The translations under genes and the position numbers were made by a program. Positions 47,564 to 55,883 of a stretch of 64,000 nucleotides of DNA are shown in pieces; the stretch's first letter is position 1; every line of letters starts with the position of its first letter. This stretch comes from Pinibacter sp031553495 (GTDB taxonomy: Bacteria; Bacteroidota; Bacteroidia; Chitinophagales; Chitinophagaceae): positions 110,397 to 174,396 of the forward strand of contig JAVBLN010000011.1 of assembly GCA_031553495.1 (NCBI GenBank), read 5' to 3'. The notes under the pieces are model-generated. The model was not told where the DNA came from and did not search any database. It worked only from the letters and a program-made list of their open reading frames with translations.

Positions 47564-47590
47564 ATTGTCACGTCCTGAAAAAAGTATACA
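47564..47590 (+). repeat. Element B end fragment
   Basis: ATTGTCACGTCCTGAAAAAA followed by GTATACA. Same opening as 29685, without the later blocks. Confidence 0.5.
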
Positions 47591-47764
47591 GTTATTTGTC
47601 TTTATTCTAGTGAGATTTCTCTACTACCCACTGCTTACTGCCTACTGATTTCTGACTTCTTATTTCTTATTTCGATAATGCTTGCTTGTACTGAAACACC
47701 GGCAACTGGCAACCGGCAACCTGAAACTTGTTACTTGTAACTTGTAACCTGTGACTTGCCCCTG

Positions 47765-47827
47765 CCCACTAAAGTTCCTACCGTACAAGTGAGTGACACA
47801 ACGATGCTTAATAGTAGCACTACCGCC
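47765..47827 (-). repeat. IR-1 copy, minus orientation
   Basis: The left arm is eroded to CACTAAAGTTCCTACCG. The T-type centre and GCTTAATAGTAGCACTACCG arm are canonical. Outer GGTCCCCAAAAAA. Preceded by tandem acttgtaacttgtaacctg words. Confidence 0.88.
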
Positions 47828-47926
47828 GGTCCCCAAAAAATAATTAACTATACCAAAAGCAAAGCCTAATTATTTGAACCATACTCAAACTTCAGCTATT
47901 ATTAATTATTCATTATTAATTATTAA

Positions 47927-49016
47927 TTACCCCGACTCTTTTTCGCTCATCAAATATGCTTTGATAAATCCGTCCAATTCGCCGTCCATTACGGGTTGCA
48001 CGTTACCCACTTCATAATCGGTTCTGTGGTCTTTAATCATTTTGTAGGGATGGAAAACATAACTTCTTATTTGGCTTCCCCACTCTATTTTTTTCTTTGA
48101 AGAGTTGGCCGCGTCTTTTAAAGCTTCGCGTTTACGCATTTCCTCTTCATATAAGCGGCTTTTGAGCATGGTTAGCGCTTTCTCGCGGTTTTCGCCTTGT
48201 GTACGGGCCTGCTGACATTCAACTATAATGCCCGTTGGCTTATGCGTTAAGCGGACAGCGGTTTCCACTTTGTTCACGTTTTGTCCGCCGGCGCCGCCGC
48301 TACGGAAGAAAGCCCATTCCAGGTCGCCGGCATTTACTTCAATATCAATGGTATCATCAATAAGCGGATACACATACACGCTGGCAAACGAGGTATGCCT
48401 CCTGGCATTGCTATCGAAGGGAGAAATGCGCACCAGCCTGTGCACGCCGCTTTCGGCCTTTAAAAAGCCATAAGCAAAAGGCCCGTCGAACTGAAGTGTC
48501 GCGCTTTTTATACCGGCGCCATCGCCATCCTGCCAGTCGAGCTGAGAAACAGTCCAATCCTGTTTTTCGCCGTACATGCGATACATGCGCGCAAGCATTT
48601 CCGCCCAATCCTGGCTTTCCGTTCCGCCGGCGCCGCTGTTTATTTGCAATACGGCGGGCAGCTCGTCTTCAGGTTTGTTTAATGTGCTTTTAAACTCCGC
48701 GTCTTCAATTTCGTTTAAAGCCGCTTCATAAGCATGTTTAGCTTCTTGTTCGGTGGCCTCGCCTTCTTTCCAGAAATCATACAGAACGGCAAAATCTTCT
48801 ACTGAGGTTTGCACTTTTTCAAACAAACCAATCCAGTACTCGTTCACTTTAATTTCCTTTAAAATGGCGGTGGCACGCTCATTATCGTCCCAAAAACCGG
48901 GCGATAATGTCATTTGCTTATCTTGGAGAATTTTGTCTTGACGATTTGCGACGTCAAAGAAACCTCCTCAGGACGCTAACGCGTTCCCTCATATCCTTTA
49001 ATTGATCTTGTGTCAT
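47927..49016 (-). CDS. prfB: Peptide chain release factor 2, with programmed +1 frameshift
   Basis: The 0 frame starts ATG at 49016, reads MTQDQLKDMRERVSVLRRFL and meets TGA at 48956-48954. A +1 shift on CTT-TGA-C continues GAC GTC GCA AAT into the long frame, giving 362 residues, the normal RF2 length. The long frame alone would start at 48913, lacking 34 residues. Domains: N-terminal helical part, then the catalytic GGQ in RSGGAGGQNVNKVET. It releases peptides at UGA and UAA. The shift makes synthesis depend on the RF2 level. Confidence 0.95.
48953..48968 (-). promoter_or_regulatory. prfB programmed frameshift site
   Basis: Minus strand AGGAGGTTTCTTTGAC: a Shine-Dalgarno-like AGGAGG, three bases, the slippery CTT and in-frame TGA followed by C. 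Spacing is the same as in the E. coli site (AGGGGG TAT CTT TGA C). Confidence 0.93.
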
Positions 49017-49054
49017 AACCGGGCGAAGTTAAGGAAAATCGAAGCTCAATTTTG

Positions 49055-49173
49055 TCCACGAATTACACGAATGTTCACGAATTATTTTTAAGGAGCAAAT
49101 ACATCTTGTGGACTTAATGGAGTGCGGCACATATAAGCAAATTTCATTCGTGTAAATTTGTGCAATTCGTGGA
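49055..49173. repeat. Inverted repeat, CACGAATT type
   Basis: Perfect outer arms TCCACGAATT and AATTCGTGGA. Inner words ACACGAATGTTCACGAATT and TTCATTCGTGTAAATTTGTG pair imperfectly. No gene; it lies between the start of prfB and the downstream hydrolase-like gene. Confidence 0.7.
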
Positions 49174-49192
49174 TAGAAAAACTCCATAATAT

Positions 49193-50359
49193 TCAGAACA
49201 GATCAAGCCTTGTATCTGGCCATGTTGTATTCTTATCATTTACCACCGACCACATAAGATTATTTAAATCCGATGTATAACCGGGCTGCAAACTTCTTGA
49301 GTTACAAAGAACCACCCAGCAAAATCCGTTGCCGGTACGTATCATTACCGAGCTGGCGCCGGGAAGGCTGCCGTTATTCCACCAATTATCATGATCAATA
49401 AACCAACCGCTGCCATACGCAGGATTTGCAACTGAAGGCGTGGTAATAGTTGCTATGGAAGAGGGCGACAACAAATCTACTTTGGTGGGGAAATTATCGG
49501 TACTTACCAGGAACCGCAACACATCTTCTGCTGAAGCAAGCCAGCCTTCGGAAGCGTCCATCCTGGTAATGTTAAACCCGTACGGATCTTCATCATTATA
49601 TCCATAATACAGCACTTCATCAGGTTTGCGCTCAGCCTGTGTATTTCCGGCTATTAACATATCGCTTATTCCGCACGGTTCAAATACTTTTATTTTGATA
49701 TAATCAGCATACGAAATGCCTGAAATTTTTTCGATGATCCTGCCCAGTAAGCAATAAGCAAAATTTGAAGGCGTATATGTTGTGCCGGGCGGAGCCGTTA
49801 GCATCTGATTATCCAATGTCCGGGATATTAATTGCGAAACCGACAAATCAGGTTCGGAGAGCATTGGATCGGAATGATCGTCGCGCCAGCCGCCTACAAT
49901 TTCCTGCATCAGATCTCTAACAGTTATGTTTAGCAGATTCGTATTGTAGGCCTGCTTTCCAAAAACAGTTCCAAGTATGCCGCTGCTGCCAAATACTTTC
50001 GTATCAAGGTGTAAGCGATTGTCTTCCACGAGTTTCATAATAGCCACTACCGTAAAAGTTTTTGATAACGCACTGATGCGAAACACATTTGAAATTTGAA
50101 CTTTTCGTTCAGCAGCCACATCAGCAAAACCATACCCTTTCCGGTAGATCATTTTTCCGTTTCTTGCAACAGCCAGCGTAACGCCTGGAATATTATACTT
50201 ATCCATAAATATGGCAACCGTGCTGTCAATTTTCAGATTTGGCAATTGCTGCTTTGCATTAGAAGAAGTGCCGATAAAACCGTTATCCGGATTGTCTGAT
50301 TTAGTACAGGCATTCACCATTATTACTGCGCAGAATAGCAGGAAATTTGAGGCTTTCAT
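49193..50359 (-). CDS. Beta-lactamase-fold lipoprotein, predicted inactive
   Basis: 388 residues from the ATG at 50359 (MKASNFLLFCAVIMVNACTK, lipobox VNAC). The overall pattern is of class C beta-lactamase/serine hydrolases (ATPGTTY-like PPGTTYTPSNFAYCLLGRII, SEGWLASAEDVLRFL). The motifs are degraded: FRISALSKTF has Ala where the family has the nucleophile Ser of SxxK; TPSN has Pro in place of Tyr in YSN; WNNGSLPG lacks the usual His or Lys of the third motif. I infer a surface-anchored pseudoenzyme with a possible binding role. Confidence 0.85.
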   Translation of the reverse strand: MKASNFLLFCAVIMVNACTKSDNPDNGFIGTSSNAKQQLPNLKIDSTVAIFMDKYNIPGVTLAVARNGKMIYRKGYGFADVAAERKVQISNVFRISALSKTFTVVAIMKLVEDNRLHLDTKVFGSSGILGTVFGKQAYNTNLLNITVRDLMQEIVGGWRDDHSDPMLSEPDLSVSQLISRTLDNQMLTAPPGTTYTPSNFAYCLLGRIIEKISGISYADYIKIKVFEPCGISDMLIAGNTQAERKPDEVLYYGYNDEDPYGFNITRMDASEGWLASAEDVLRFLVSTDNFPTKVDLLSPSSIATITTPSVANPAYGSGWFIDHDNWWNNGSLPGASSVMIRTGNGFCWVVLCNSRSLQPGYTSDLNNLMWSVVNDKNTTWPDTRLDLF

Positions 50360-50822
50360 AACCAGAAGTTTATTAACTACTTCATTTTTTATACACACAT
50401 GAAACAACCACAGTATATTGGGTTTTCAGCCTTGAGGTATTAATCTTAATTTTTTCAGGTTGGCAGAGTACGATGTTAATAATATTCACAAGCAGTAATA
50501 AAAATGAAAACAAAACCTTAATGTTATTTTAATATTAACATCAAACACAAAAAATAGTTTTATTACAGACCAACATTTTGTACTTTATACTCAATACGAT
50601 TTATTACATAAGCGGGTTGCCTTGCCAATGAGATATATTAAAATTCCTGGAACGGGCAAAATAATATCCACAACTGGGGATAAGTGAAAGTTGGAAAACA
50701 TTATTCCAACAATTAAATTTGAGTATAGGATTGGCATAACATTAGTATCATAAAATACTAAAGCGACAGAAACGCTATAGCCCTGGTTTTAAAAAATATT
50801 TGTAGAATTTAAACAGAATAAT
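50360..50822. other. AT-rich gap, nothing recognised
   Basis: The intergenic region between divergent genes. It has no IR-1 copy and no inverted repeat of note. Promoters for both genes should lie here, but I cannot place them. Confidence 0.4.
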
Positions 50823-51791
50823 TTGACTGAGACAATTATTAACCTGGAAACCGTTAATCCAATAGAATTTTTCGGGGTAAATAACGGTAAATTAGATATC
50901 CTCAAAAAGAAATTTCCATTATTGAAAATACTCTCAAGAGGAACACAGATCAAACTAAGTGGTGCACCGGAACAAATAGAAGCAGCTAAAGAAAAAATAG
51001 AGTTACTGGTGCAATACCTGCAAAGAAACGGGCACATGAGCGAAAACTATTTTGAACAAATTTTAGGTGGCGACGACCAGGAAACCATAGATCATTTCGT
51101 GGATCGCAACCCTAACGATGTGCTGGTTTTTGGTCCCAACGGAAAAACGGTCAGGGCCAGAACTCATAACCAGAAAAGAATGGTTACCGCCACCGATAAA
51201 AATGACATTCTTTTTGCCATAGGGCCCGCCGGTACCGGTAAAACCTATACTGCCGTGGCCCTTGCAGTGCGTGCACTGAAAAACAAACAGGTAAAAAAGA
51301 TCATTTTAACGCGGCCCGCTGTGGAAGCCGGTGAAAGTCTTGGATTTTTGCCCGGCGATCTGAAAGAAAAAATTGATCCATACCTGCGGCCGCTTTACGA
51401 TGCGCTGGATGATATGATCCCCGCCGATAAGCTGGGCTATTATATGACCACCAGGACTATTGAAATTGCACCGCTGGCTTATATGCGCGGACGTACGCTT
51501 GATAATGCATTTATCATTCTGGATGAAGCGCAGAACGCAACGGATCTGCAACTTAAAATGTTCCTTACACGCATTGGTGCCAATGCAAAAGCCATCATAA
51601 CCGGTGATTTAACGCAGGTGGATTTGCCCAAAAATCAAAAAAGCGGCCTTGAAAAAGCAGTGCGCATTTTGAAACATATTGACGGCATCGCCCACATAGA
51701 ACTTGATGAGGAAGACGTTGTGCGCCACCGCCTGGTAAAAGCAATTATCAGAGCGTATGAAAAGGAGCATAAAGTAGAGAGTGTGCAGTAG
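50823..51791 (+). CDS. PhoH-family ATPase
   Basis: 322 residues. The start is TTG at 50823 (first residues TETIINLETVNPIEFFGVNN). The next ATG is 72 codons later and would remove conserved sequence, so TTG is preferred. A KH-like N-terminal segment, then Walker A IGPAGTGKTYTAVALA, and Walker B FIILDEAQNATDLQ. Family knowledge: an ATPase related to RNA helicase cores, suspected in RNA metabolism. It ends in word repeats and an IR-1 copy. Confidence 0.92.
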   Translation: MTETIINLETVNPIEFFGVNNGKLDILKKKFPLLKILSRGTQIKLSGAPEQIEAAKEKIELLVQYLQRNGHMSENYFEQILGGDDQETIDHFVDRNPNDVLVFGPNGKTVRARTHNQKRMVTATDKNDILFAIGPAGTGKTYTAVALAVRALKNKQVKKIILTRPAVEAGESLGFLPGDLKEKIDPYLRPLYDALDDMIPADKLGYYMTTRTIEIAPLAYMRGRTLDNAFIILDEAQNATDLQLKMFLTRIGANAKAIITGDLTQVDLPKNQKSGLEKAVRILKHIDGIAHIELDEEDVVRHRLVKAIIRAYEKEHKVESVQ

Positions 51792-51899
51792 AGAGATTAG
51801 ATGGCAGTTGACAGTTGGCAGAAGAAGTTAAAGATCAGCTTGCTCTTCTCACCCTAAACTCAAAACTCATTACTCATTACTTATAACTTTTTTGTAACC
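51781..51899. repeat. Short-word repeats and shared IR-1 flank
   Basis: gtgcagtagagagattagat and tggcagttgacagttggcag words, then CTCAAAACTCATTACTCATT. The last element recurs as the flank of the copy at 54711. Confidence 0.55.
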
Positions 51900-51963
51900 G
51901 GCCATAGTGCTACTATTAAGCATCGTTGTGTCACTCACTTGTGCGGTAGTAATGCTATTGAGC
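51900..51963 (+). repeat. IR-1 copy, plus orientation
   Basis: GGCCATAGTGCTACTATTAA arm, T-type centre, second arm GCGGTAGTAATGCTATTGAG. Outer CTTTTTTGTAACC, identical to that of 54711. Confidence 0.92.
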
Positions 51964-52005
51964 GGTATTCAAATAATCTCAAATTTCTAATCTCCCAAAT
52001 TAATT

Positions 52006-52013
52006 TAAGTTTG
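52006..52013 (+). promoter_or_regulatory. -7 box of the small lipoprotein gene
   Basis: TAAGTTTG matches TAnnTTTG, 21 bp before the ATG at 52035. Confidence 0.55.
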
Positions 52014-52034
52014 CAGCACAATAATGAAAGAAAT

Positions 52035-52460
52035 ATGAAGAAATTATTCATAATGCTCGTTGCAGCTTTTTCCTTTGTGGCATGCACCAATACCGAAACT
52101 AAAGTGGCTGAAAAAGAATCGGACAAGCCTGAAGACGCCCAGGATGCCGGCAGACTTTTCATTAGAGCTTCATTAGACGGCGATTATAACAAAGCGCTTT
52201 CCTATATGGTGAAAGACTCAATGAACATAATGATCCTGAAAAAATGGAAGAATGATAATTATGATAAGTTAAGTAATGAGGATAAAATCAATTATAAGAA
52301 CGCGAATATTTTACCTATAAAAATTGAAAACATCAACGACTCGCTGGTGAGCTACGCTTATTCAAACACATTCAAAAAAAATGATACTACGGTATTGTTT
52401 ATAGTTCGAGAAAAAGACGCATGGAAAATTGACATGAAAAGGATCAGAGCTTATTATTAG
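52035..52460 (+). CDS. Small lipoprotein, DUF4878-like
   Basis: 141 residues from the ATG at 52035 (MKKLFIMLVAAFSFVACTNT, lipobox FVAC). The frame stays open upstream into the IR-1 copy, but the lipoprotein signal fixes this start. The mature part (ARLFIRASLDGDYNKALSYM-like GRLFIRASLDGDYNKALSYM, then VKDSMN and a strand-rich tail FIVREKDAWKIDMKRI) looks like the NTF2-like DUF4878 group. Function unknown. Flanked by inverted IR-1 copies at 51900 and 52562. Confidence 0.8.
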   Translation: MKKLFIMLVAAFSFVACTNTETKVAEKESDKPEDAQDAGRLFIRASLDGDYNKALSYMVKDSMNIMILKKWKNDNYDKLSNEDKINYKNANILPIKIENINDSLVSYAYSNTFKKNDTTVLFIVREKDAWKIDMKRIRAYY

Positions 52461-52561
52461 AGTTGAAATTGAAAATTGAAAGATGAAAGTGCTGAATTAA
52501 TTAGTAATTAATAATGAATAATTAATAATAAGCAGCAACTGAAGTGCAGGCGCTGCTTATT

Positions 52562-52625
52562 ATTCAATAGAATTACTACCGTACAAGTGAGTGACACAAC
52601 GATGCTTAATAGTAGCACTATTGCC
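52562..52625 (-). repeat. IR-1 copy, minus orientation
   Basis: ATTCAATAGAATTACTACCG, T-type centre, GCTTAATAGTAGCACTATTG, outer GGTTCCCAAAAAATT. The AATAGAATT variation also occurs at 55692. Preceded by attaataatgaataattaat words. Confidence 0.92.
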
Positions 52626-52788
52626 GGTTCCCAAAAAATTAACGAACAAATTATTACTGCCTCTTGTATTACTTTTTTAATTTTCAAATTTCAATTGAAT
52701 TCGCTTTTAACGGGTTGCTTAACTCATATAAACGTTCCTTATCTAATAGCATTTTCAACTTTCCACTTTCAACTTTCAACTAAAAAAG

Positions 52789-54177
52789 ATGGAGTTTTTT
52801 TCAAACTTTCAAAAAAAATTCCCTGGTGTTTCACGACTTTTCATTGTTTTATTATTAACAGTTCCCGTATCTATCTGTATAGGCTCAGCGGTAGCGCTTT
52901 TTCTTTGGCTGCTGGATATTGCGACTAATACAAGACAACAAAATTCATGGTTGATATTTTTCCTTCCGGCTGGTGGATTACTCATTCATTTTCTTTATAA
53001 AAGTATTGGCAAAAACGCCGAACGCGGTAACAACCTGCTTATTGAAGAAATTCACGAACCTGCTGCCGGCATTCCTAAAAGAATGGCGCCGCTTGTGCTT
53101 TTCAGCACAATTATTACACACTTATTTGGCGGCTCTGCCGGACGCGAGGGAACCGCCGTGCAAATGGGCGGAAGTATTGCTTCGGCTGTCGCAAGATGGG
53201 TGACTCGTGATAAGGACATACTGCAAATACTACTTACAGCAGGCATTGCGGCTGGTTTTGGCGCTGTGTTCGGCACGCCGGTCACAGGCGCTATTTTCGC
53301 TATGGAAGTGCTCACCATAGGCCGTATTCAATATAAAGCGCTGGTGCCTTGCATTTTCGCGGCAGCAATTGCTAATTATACCTGCAGCGCATGGGGCATT
53401 CACCATACGCAATATCATGTGCTTTTCAAAAACACTTTACACTATTTGTCGATCGAAAATTTCACCCTGCTTGCAAAGGCTTTATTAAGCGCTATCGCAT
53501 TTGGGCTGGCAGCTTTTCTTTTTTCAGATCTGACAATTATCTTCAAAAAAACATTTCAAAAATTTATAAAAAAAGATTGGCTGATACCCGTTTTGGGAGG
53601 CTGCATTATTATTTTATTGGCATTCCTGCCTGGGGCCGAGGATTATCTGGGCCTGGGTGTTCAATCTCCAAATATTGATGGCGTAAGTATTGTAAGTGCA
53701 TTTAACATGGGAGGCGCTCATGATTTCAGTTGGTTATGGAAACTGCTTTTTACGGCCATTACATTAAGCGCGGGTTTTAAAGGCGGAGAAGTTACTCCCC
53801 TATTTTTTATTGGCGCCACTTTAGGAAATACACTGGCCATACTGTTTAGCGCACCGGTCGATCTGTTTGCCGCAATGGGATTTATCGCTGTTTTTGCAGC
53901 AGCTACCAATACACCGATAGCTTGTACGGTTATGGGCTGCGAACTATTCGGCAGCGAGCATATTTTATTCTTTGCAATAGCATGTTTTACCGCATATTTT
54001 TTTAGCGGGCATTCCGGAATTTATACTTCCCAGAAAATTGCCGTTGCTAAAGCCGGTAGTAAACATTCAGGTGAAAAAAATTTGCATGAATCATTTGTGA
54101 ACAGAAAGAATAACTTTACACAAAAGATAATCAGGTTAAAGAAAAAATTCAGGAACCGGAAATTCTCCGGCAACTAA
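52789..54177 (+). CDS. ClC-family anion channel or antiporter
   Basis: 462 residues, about eleven membrane helices. Landmarks are GSAGREGTAVQMGGSIAS (with the gating glutamate of GREG), GFGAVFGTPVTGAIFAMEVL, and GFKGGEVTPLFFIGATLGN. The GSGIP chloride filter is absent; near its place are GNNLLIEEI and AAGIP. A GNN-LI motif recalls the fluoride-exporting ClC group, but I would not assign fluoride on this alone. The start at 52789 follows an IR-1 copy. Next gene EamA starts 37 bp downstream, so co-transcription is likely. Confidence 0.88.
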   Translation: MEFFSNFQKKFPGVSRLFIVLLLTVPVSICIGSAVALFLWLLDIATNTRQQNSWLIFFLPAGGLLIHFLYKSIGKNAERGNNLLIEEIHEPAAGIPKRMAPLVLFSTIITHLFGGSAGREGTAVQMGGSIASAVARWVTRDKDILQILLTAGIAAGFGAVFGTPVTGAIFAMEVLTIGRIQYKALVPCIFAAAIANYTCSAWGIHHTQYHVLFKNTLHYLSIENFTLLAKALLSAIAFGLAAFLFSDLTIIFKKTFQKFIKKDWLIPVLGGCIIILLAFLPGAEDYLGLGVQSPNIDGVSIVSAFNMGGAHDFSWLWKLLFTAITLSAGFKGGEVTPLFFIGATLGNTLAILFSAPVDLFAAMGFIAVFAAATNTPIACTVMGCELFGSEHILFFAIACFTAYFFSGHSGIYTSQKIAVAKAGSKHSGEKNLHESFVNRKNNFTQKIIRLKKKFRNRKFSGN

Positions 54178-54214
54178 CAACCTTCAACTATATAACTTTA
54201 CCAGTATAAAAATA

Positions 54215-54646
54215 ATGACTATGCCGGCTTGGTTAATTTTCGCATTACTGTCCGCCATCTTCGCGGCATTAACAGCAATTTTTTCGAAAGTAGGTTTAAA
54301 GAATATCAACAGCGATCTCGCAATGGCAGTAAGAACGGTGATCATATTGTTTATAGTTTGGGGAATTGTATTCTTTCGCGGCTATGCAGATCAAATAAGC
54401 ACCTTTTCAAAAAACAACTGGTTGTTTTTAATCTTGTCTGCAATAGCTACAGGGCTTTCATGGCTGTTTTATTATAAAGCATTGCAATTAGGAAATGTAA
54501 CAACTGTAACCGCTATCGACAAAGGAAGTATCGTTTTCACTGTTTTGTTGGCTTTTATTTTTTTGAAAGAACCCATCACATTGCGCACCGGCATTGCAAT
54601 TACACTGATTGCCGCGGGAATGATCACTTTGGCCTGGAATAAATGA
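54215..54646 (+). CDS. Single-domain EamA transporter
   Basis: 143 residues (start MTMPAWLIF; the third residue ATG at 54221 is equivalent). Five membrane helices, one EamA repeat (LSAIFAALTAIFSKVGLKNI, FLKEPITLRTGIAITLI). Most EamA proteins have two repeats, so this short form probably works as a dimer. It is likely a metabolite exporter; substrate unknown. Co-directional with the ClC gene. Confidence 0.85.
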   Translation: MTMPAWLIFALLSAIFAALTAIFSKVGLKNINSDLAMAVRTVIILFIVWGIVFFRGYADQISTFSKNNWLFLILSAIATGLSWLFYYKALQLGNVTTVTAIDKGSIVFTVLLAFIFLKEPITLRTGIAITLIAAGMITLAWNK

Positions 54647-54710
54647 TTTGAGATTTGCGTCGCTTCTCACTCAAAACTCATTACTCATCACTCACAACTT
54701 TTTTGTAACC

Positions 54711-54774
54711 GGCGGTAGTGCTACTATTAAGCATCGTTGTGTCACTCACTTGTACGGTAGTAATGCTATTGAGC
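54711..54774 (+). repeat. IR-1 copy, plus orientation, close to consensus
   Basis: GGCGGTAGTGCTACTATTAA arm, T-type centre, second arm GGTAGTAATGCTATTGAGC. The outer flank CTCAAAACTCATTACTCATC then CTTTTTTGTAACC is repeated from 51855-51899. Inside words are ggttgcaggtttcaggttgc. Confidence 0.95.
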
Positions 54775-55000
54775 AAGGGGAAGGTTGCAGGTTTCAGGTT
54801 GCCAGTTGCCGGTGTTTCAGTACAGGCAACCCTCCAGAGATCAGAGATATCGAATCATTGAATCATTGAATTAATAAACAATTCCATCACAACGAATTTT
54901 CAAATTTTCAAATTAGCACATTTTCAAATTCATTTTCACATTAAATCATTTGAATTACTCCTCAACGTTAACTGCATGTCATTAAAACCAATTTTAATTG

Positions 55001-55008
55001 TAGGTTTG
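55001..55008 (+). promoter_or_regulatory. -7 box of the pyrophosphatase gene
   Basis: TAGGTTTG, a perfect TAnnTTTG, 26 bp before the ATG. Confidence 0.65.
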
Positions 55009-55034
55009 CATCAAACATAAATTCCAAAACACAT

Positions 55035-55577
55035 ATGCTTACAATAGCACACCCATGGCACGGCTTATCTTATGGCGAAAATGCGCCGAATATAGTAACT
55101 GCTGTAATTGAGATTCCGCAAGGCTCACGAGCCAAATACGAAATTGATAAAGAAAGCGGGCTGCTAAAACTTGACCGGGTTATTTATTCCTCTTTTTATT
55201 ATCCGTGTAATTACGGATTTATTCCACAAACCTACGGCGACGACAAAGATCCGTTGGACATACTGGTGATCACATCCTTGCCGGTTGTTCCCATGTGCCT
55301 TATGGAGGCTAAAGTGGTGGGTGTAATGCAAATGATTGACAGCGGTGATGGCGACGACAAAATTATTGCTGTAGCAGTTAATGATCCGAGTGTTAATCAC
55401 TATAACAATATTGAAGAGTTACCCAAACATTTCTTCAGTGAAATGCGTCACTTTTTTGAAGAATATAAAACGCTTGAAAATAAATCGGTAAGAGTAGAAG
55501 AATTTCAAAATAAATCAACCGCGCTGCGCATTGTGGAAGCGGGTATAGAAAGCTATAAGAAGAATTTTAAGCAGTAG
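55035..55577 (+). CDS. ppa: Inorganic pyrophosphatase, family I
   Basis: 180 residues. Metal-binding signature GDDKDPLDILV (DxDPxD). It also has YEIDKESGLLKLDRVIYSS and YPCNYGFIPQTYGD, and ends RIVEAGIESYKKNFKQ. A soluble hexameric or dimeric enzyme that hydrolyses pyrophosphate and drives biosynthesis. It is normally essential. Here it stands alone between inverted IR-1 copies at 54711 and 55692, which argues against those pairs being simple cargo transposons. Confidence 0.95.
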   Translation: MLTIAHPWHGLSYGENAPNIVTAVIEIPQGSRAKYEIDKESGLLKLDRVIYSSFYYPCNYGFIPQTYGDDKDPLDILVITSLPVVPMCLMEAKVVGVMQMIDSGDGDDKIIAVAVNDPSVNHYNNIEELPKHFFSEMRHFFEEYKTLENKSVRVEEFQNKSTALRIVEAGIESYKKNFKQ

Positions 55578-55691
55578 GCAGTAGGCAGTAAACAGTAGGC
55601 AGTAAACAGTGGGCAGTAAACAGTGGGCAGTAGAGAAATCAGAGACCTGAAATCAGATGTCAGAAATCATCTGACATTTGATTTCCTTACT
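55578..55691. repeat. Tandem GGCAGTA words
   Basis: gcagtaggcagtaggcagta, continuing in aacagtgggcagtaaacagt and gcagtagagaaatcagagac. This is the longest run of the word family and starts right at the ppa stop codon. Confidence 0.75.
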
Positions 55692-55757
55692 GCTCACTAG
55701 AATTCCAACTGTACAAGTGAGTGACACAACCGGAGATGAATAGAATTACTGTAGCTC
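55692..55757 (-). repeat. IR-1 copy, minus orientation
   Basis: GCTCACTAGAATTCCAACTG, T-type centre GTACAAGTGAGTGACACAAC, right arm diverged to GATGAATAGAATTACTGTAG, outer TTCCCCCCAAAAAAAA. Confidence 0.82.
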
Positions 55758-55818
55758 GTTCCCCCCAAAAAAAATTGTACTTTTTGCGAGTATATATGAT
55801 TACAAGACATCCAACATC

Positions 55819-55880
<62 letters not shown>

Positions 55881-55883
55881 CCA

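Noticed and set aside
47927..48913. prfB as a 328-residue gene starting at 48913
   Set aside because: The 20-codon upstream frame, TGA and +1 site give the full-length RF2.
52587..52928. ORF with the peptide SDTTMLNSSTIAGS, which also appears in ORFs at 28808, 42546 and 12645
   Set aside because: I considered a conserved small protein family. The peptide comes from translating IR-1 and the frames end at random places, so it is a repeat artefact.
54711..55757. ppa as mobile cargo between IR-1 copies
   Set aside because: Pyrophosphatase is a usually essential housekeeping gene with its own promoter, so chance insertion on both sides is more likely.
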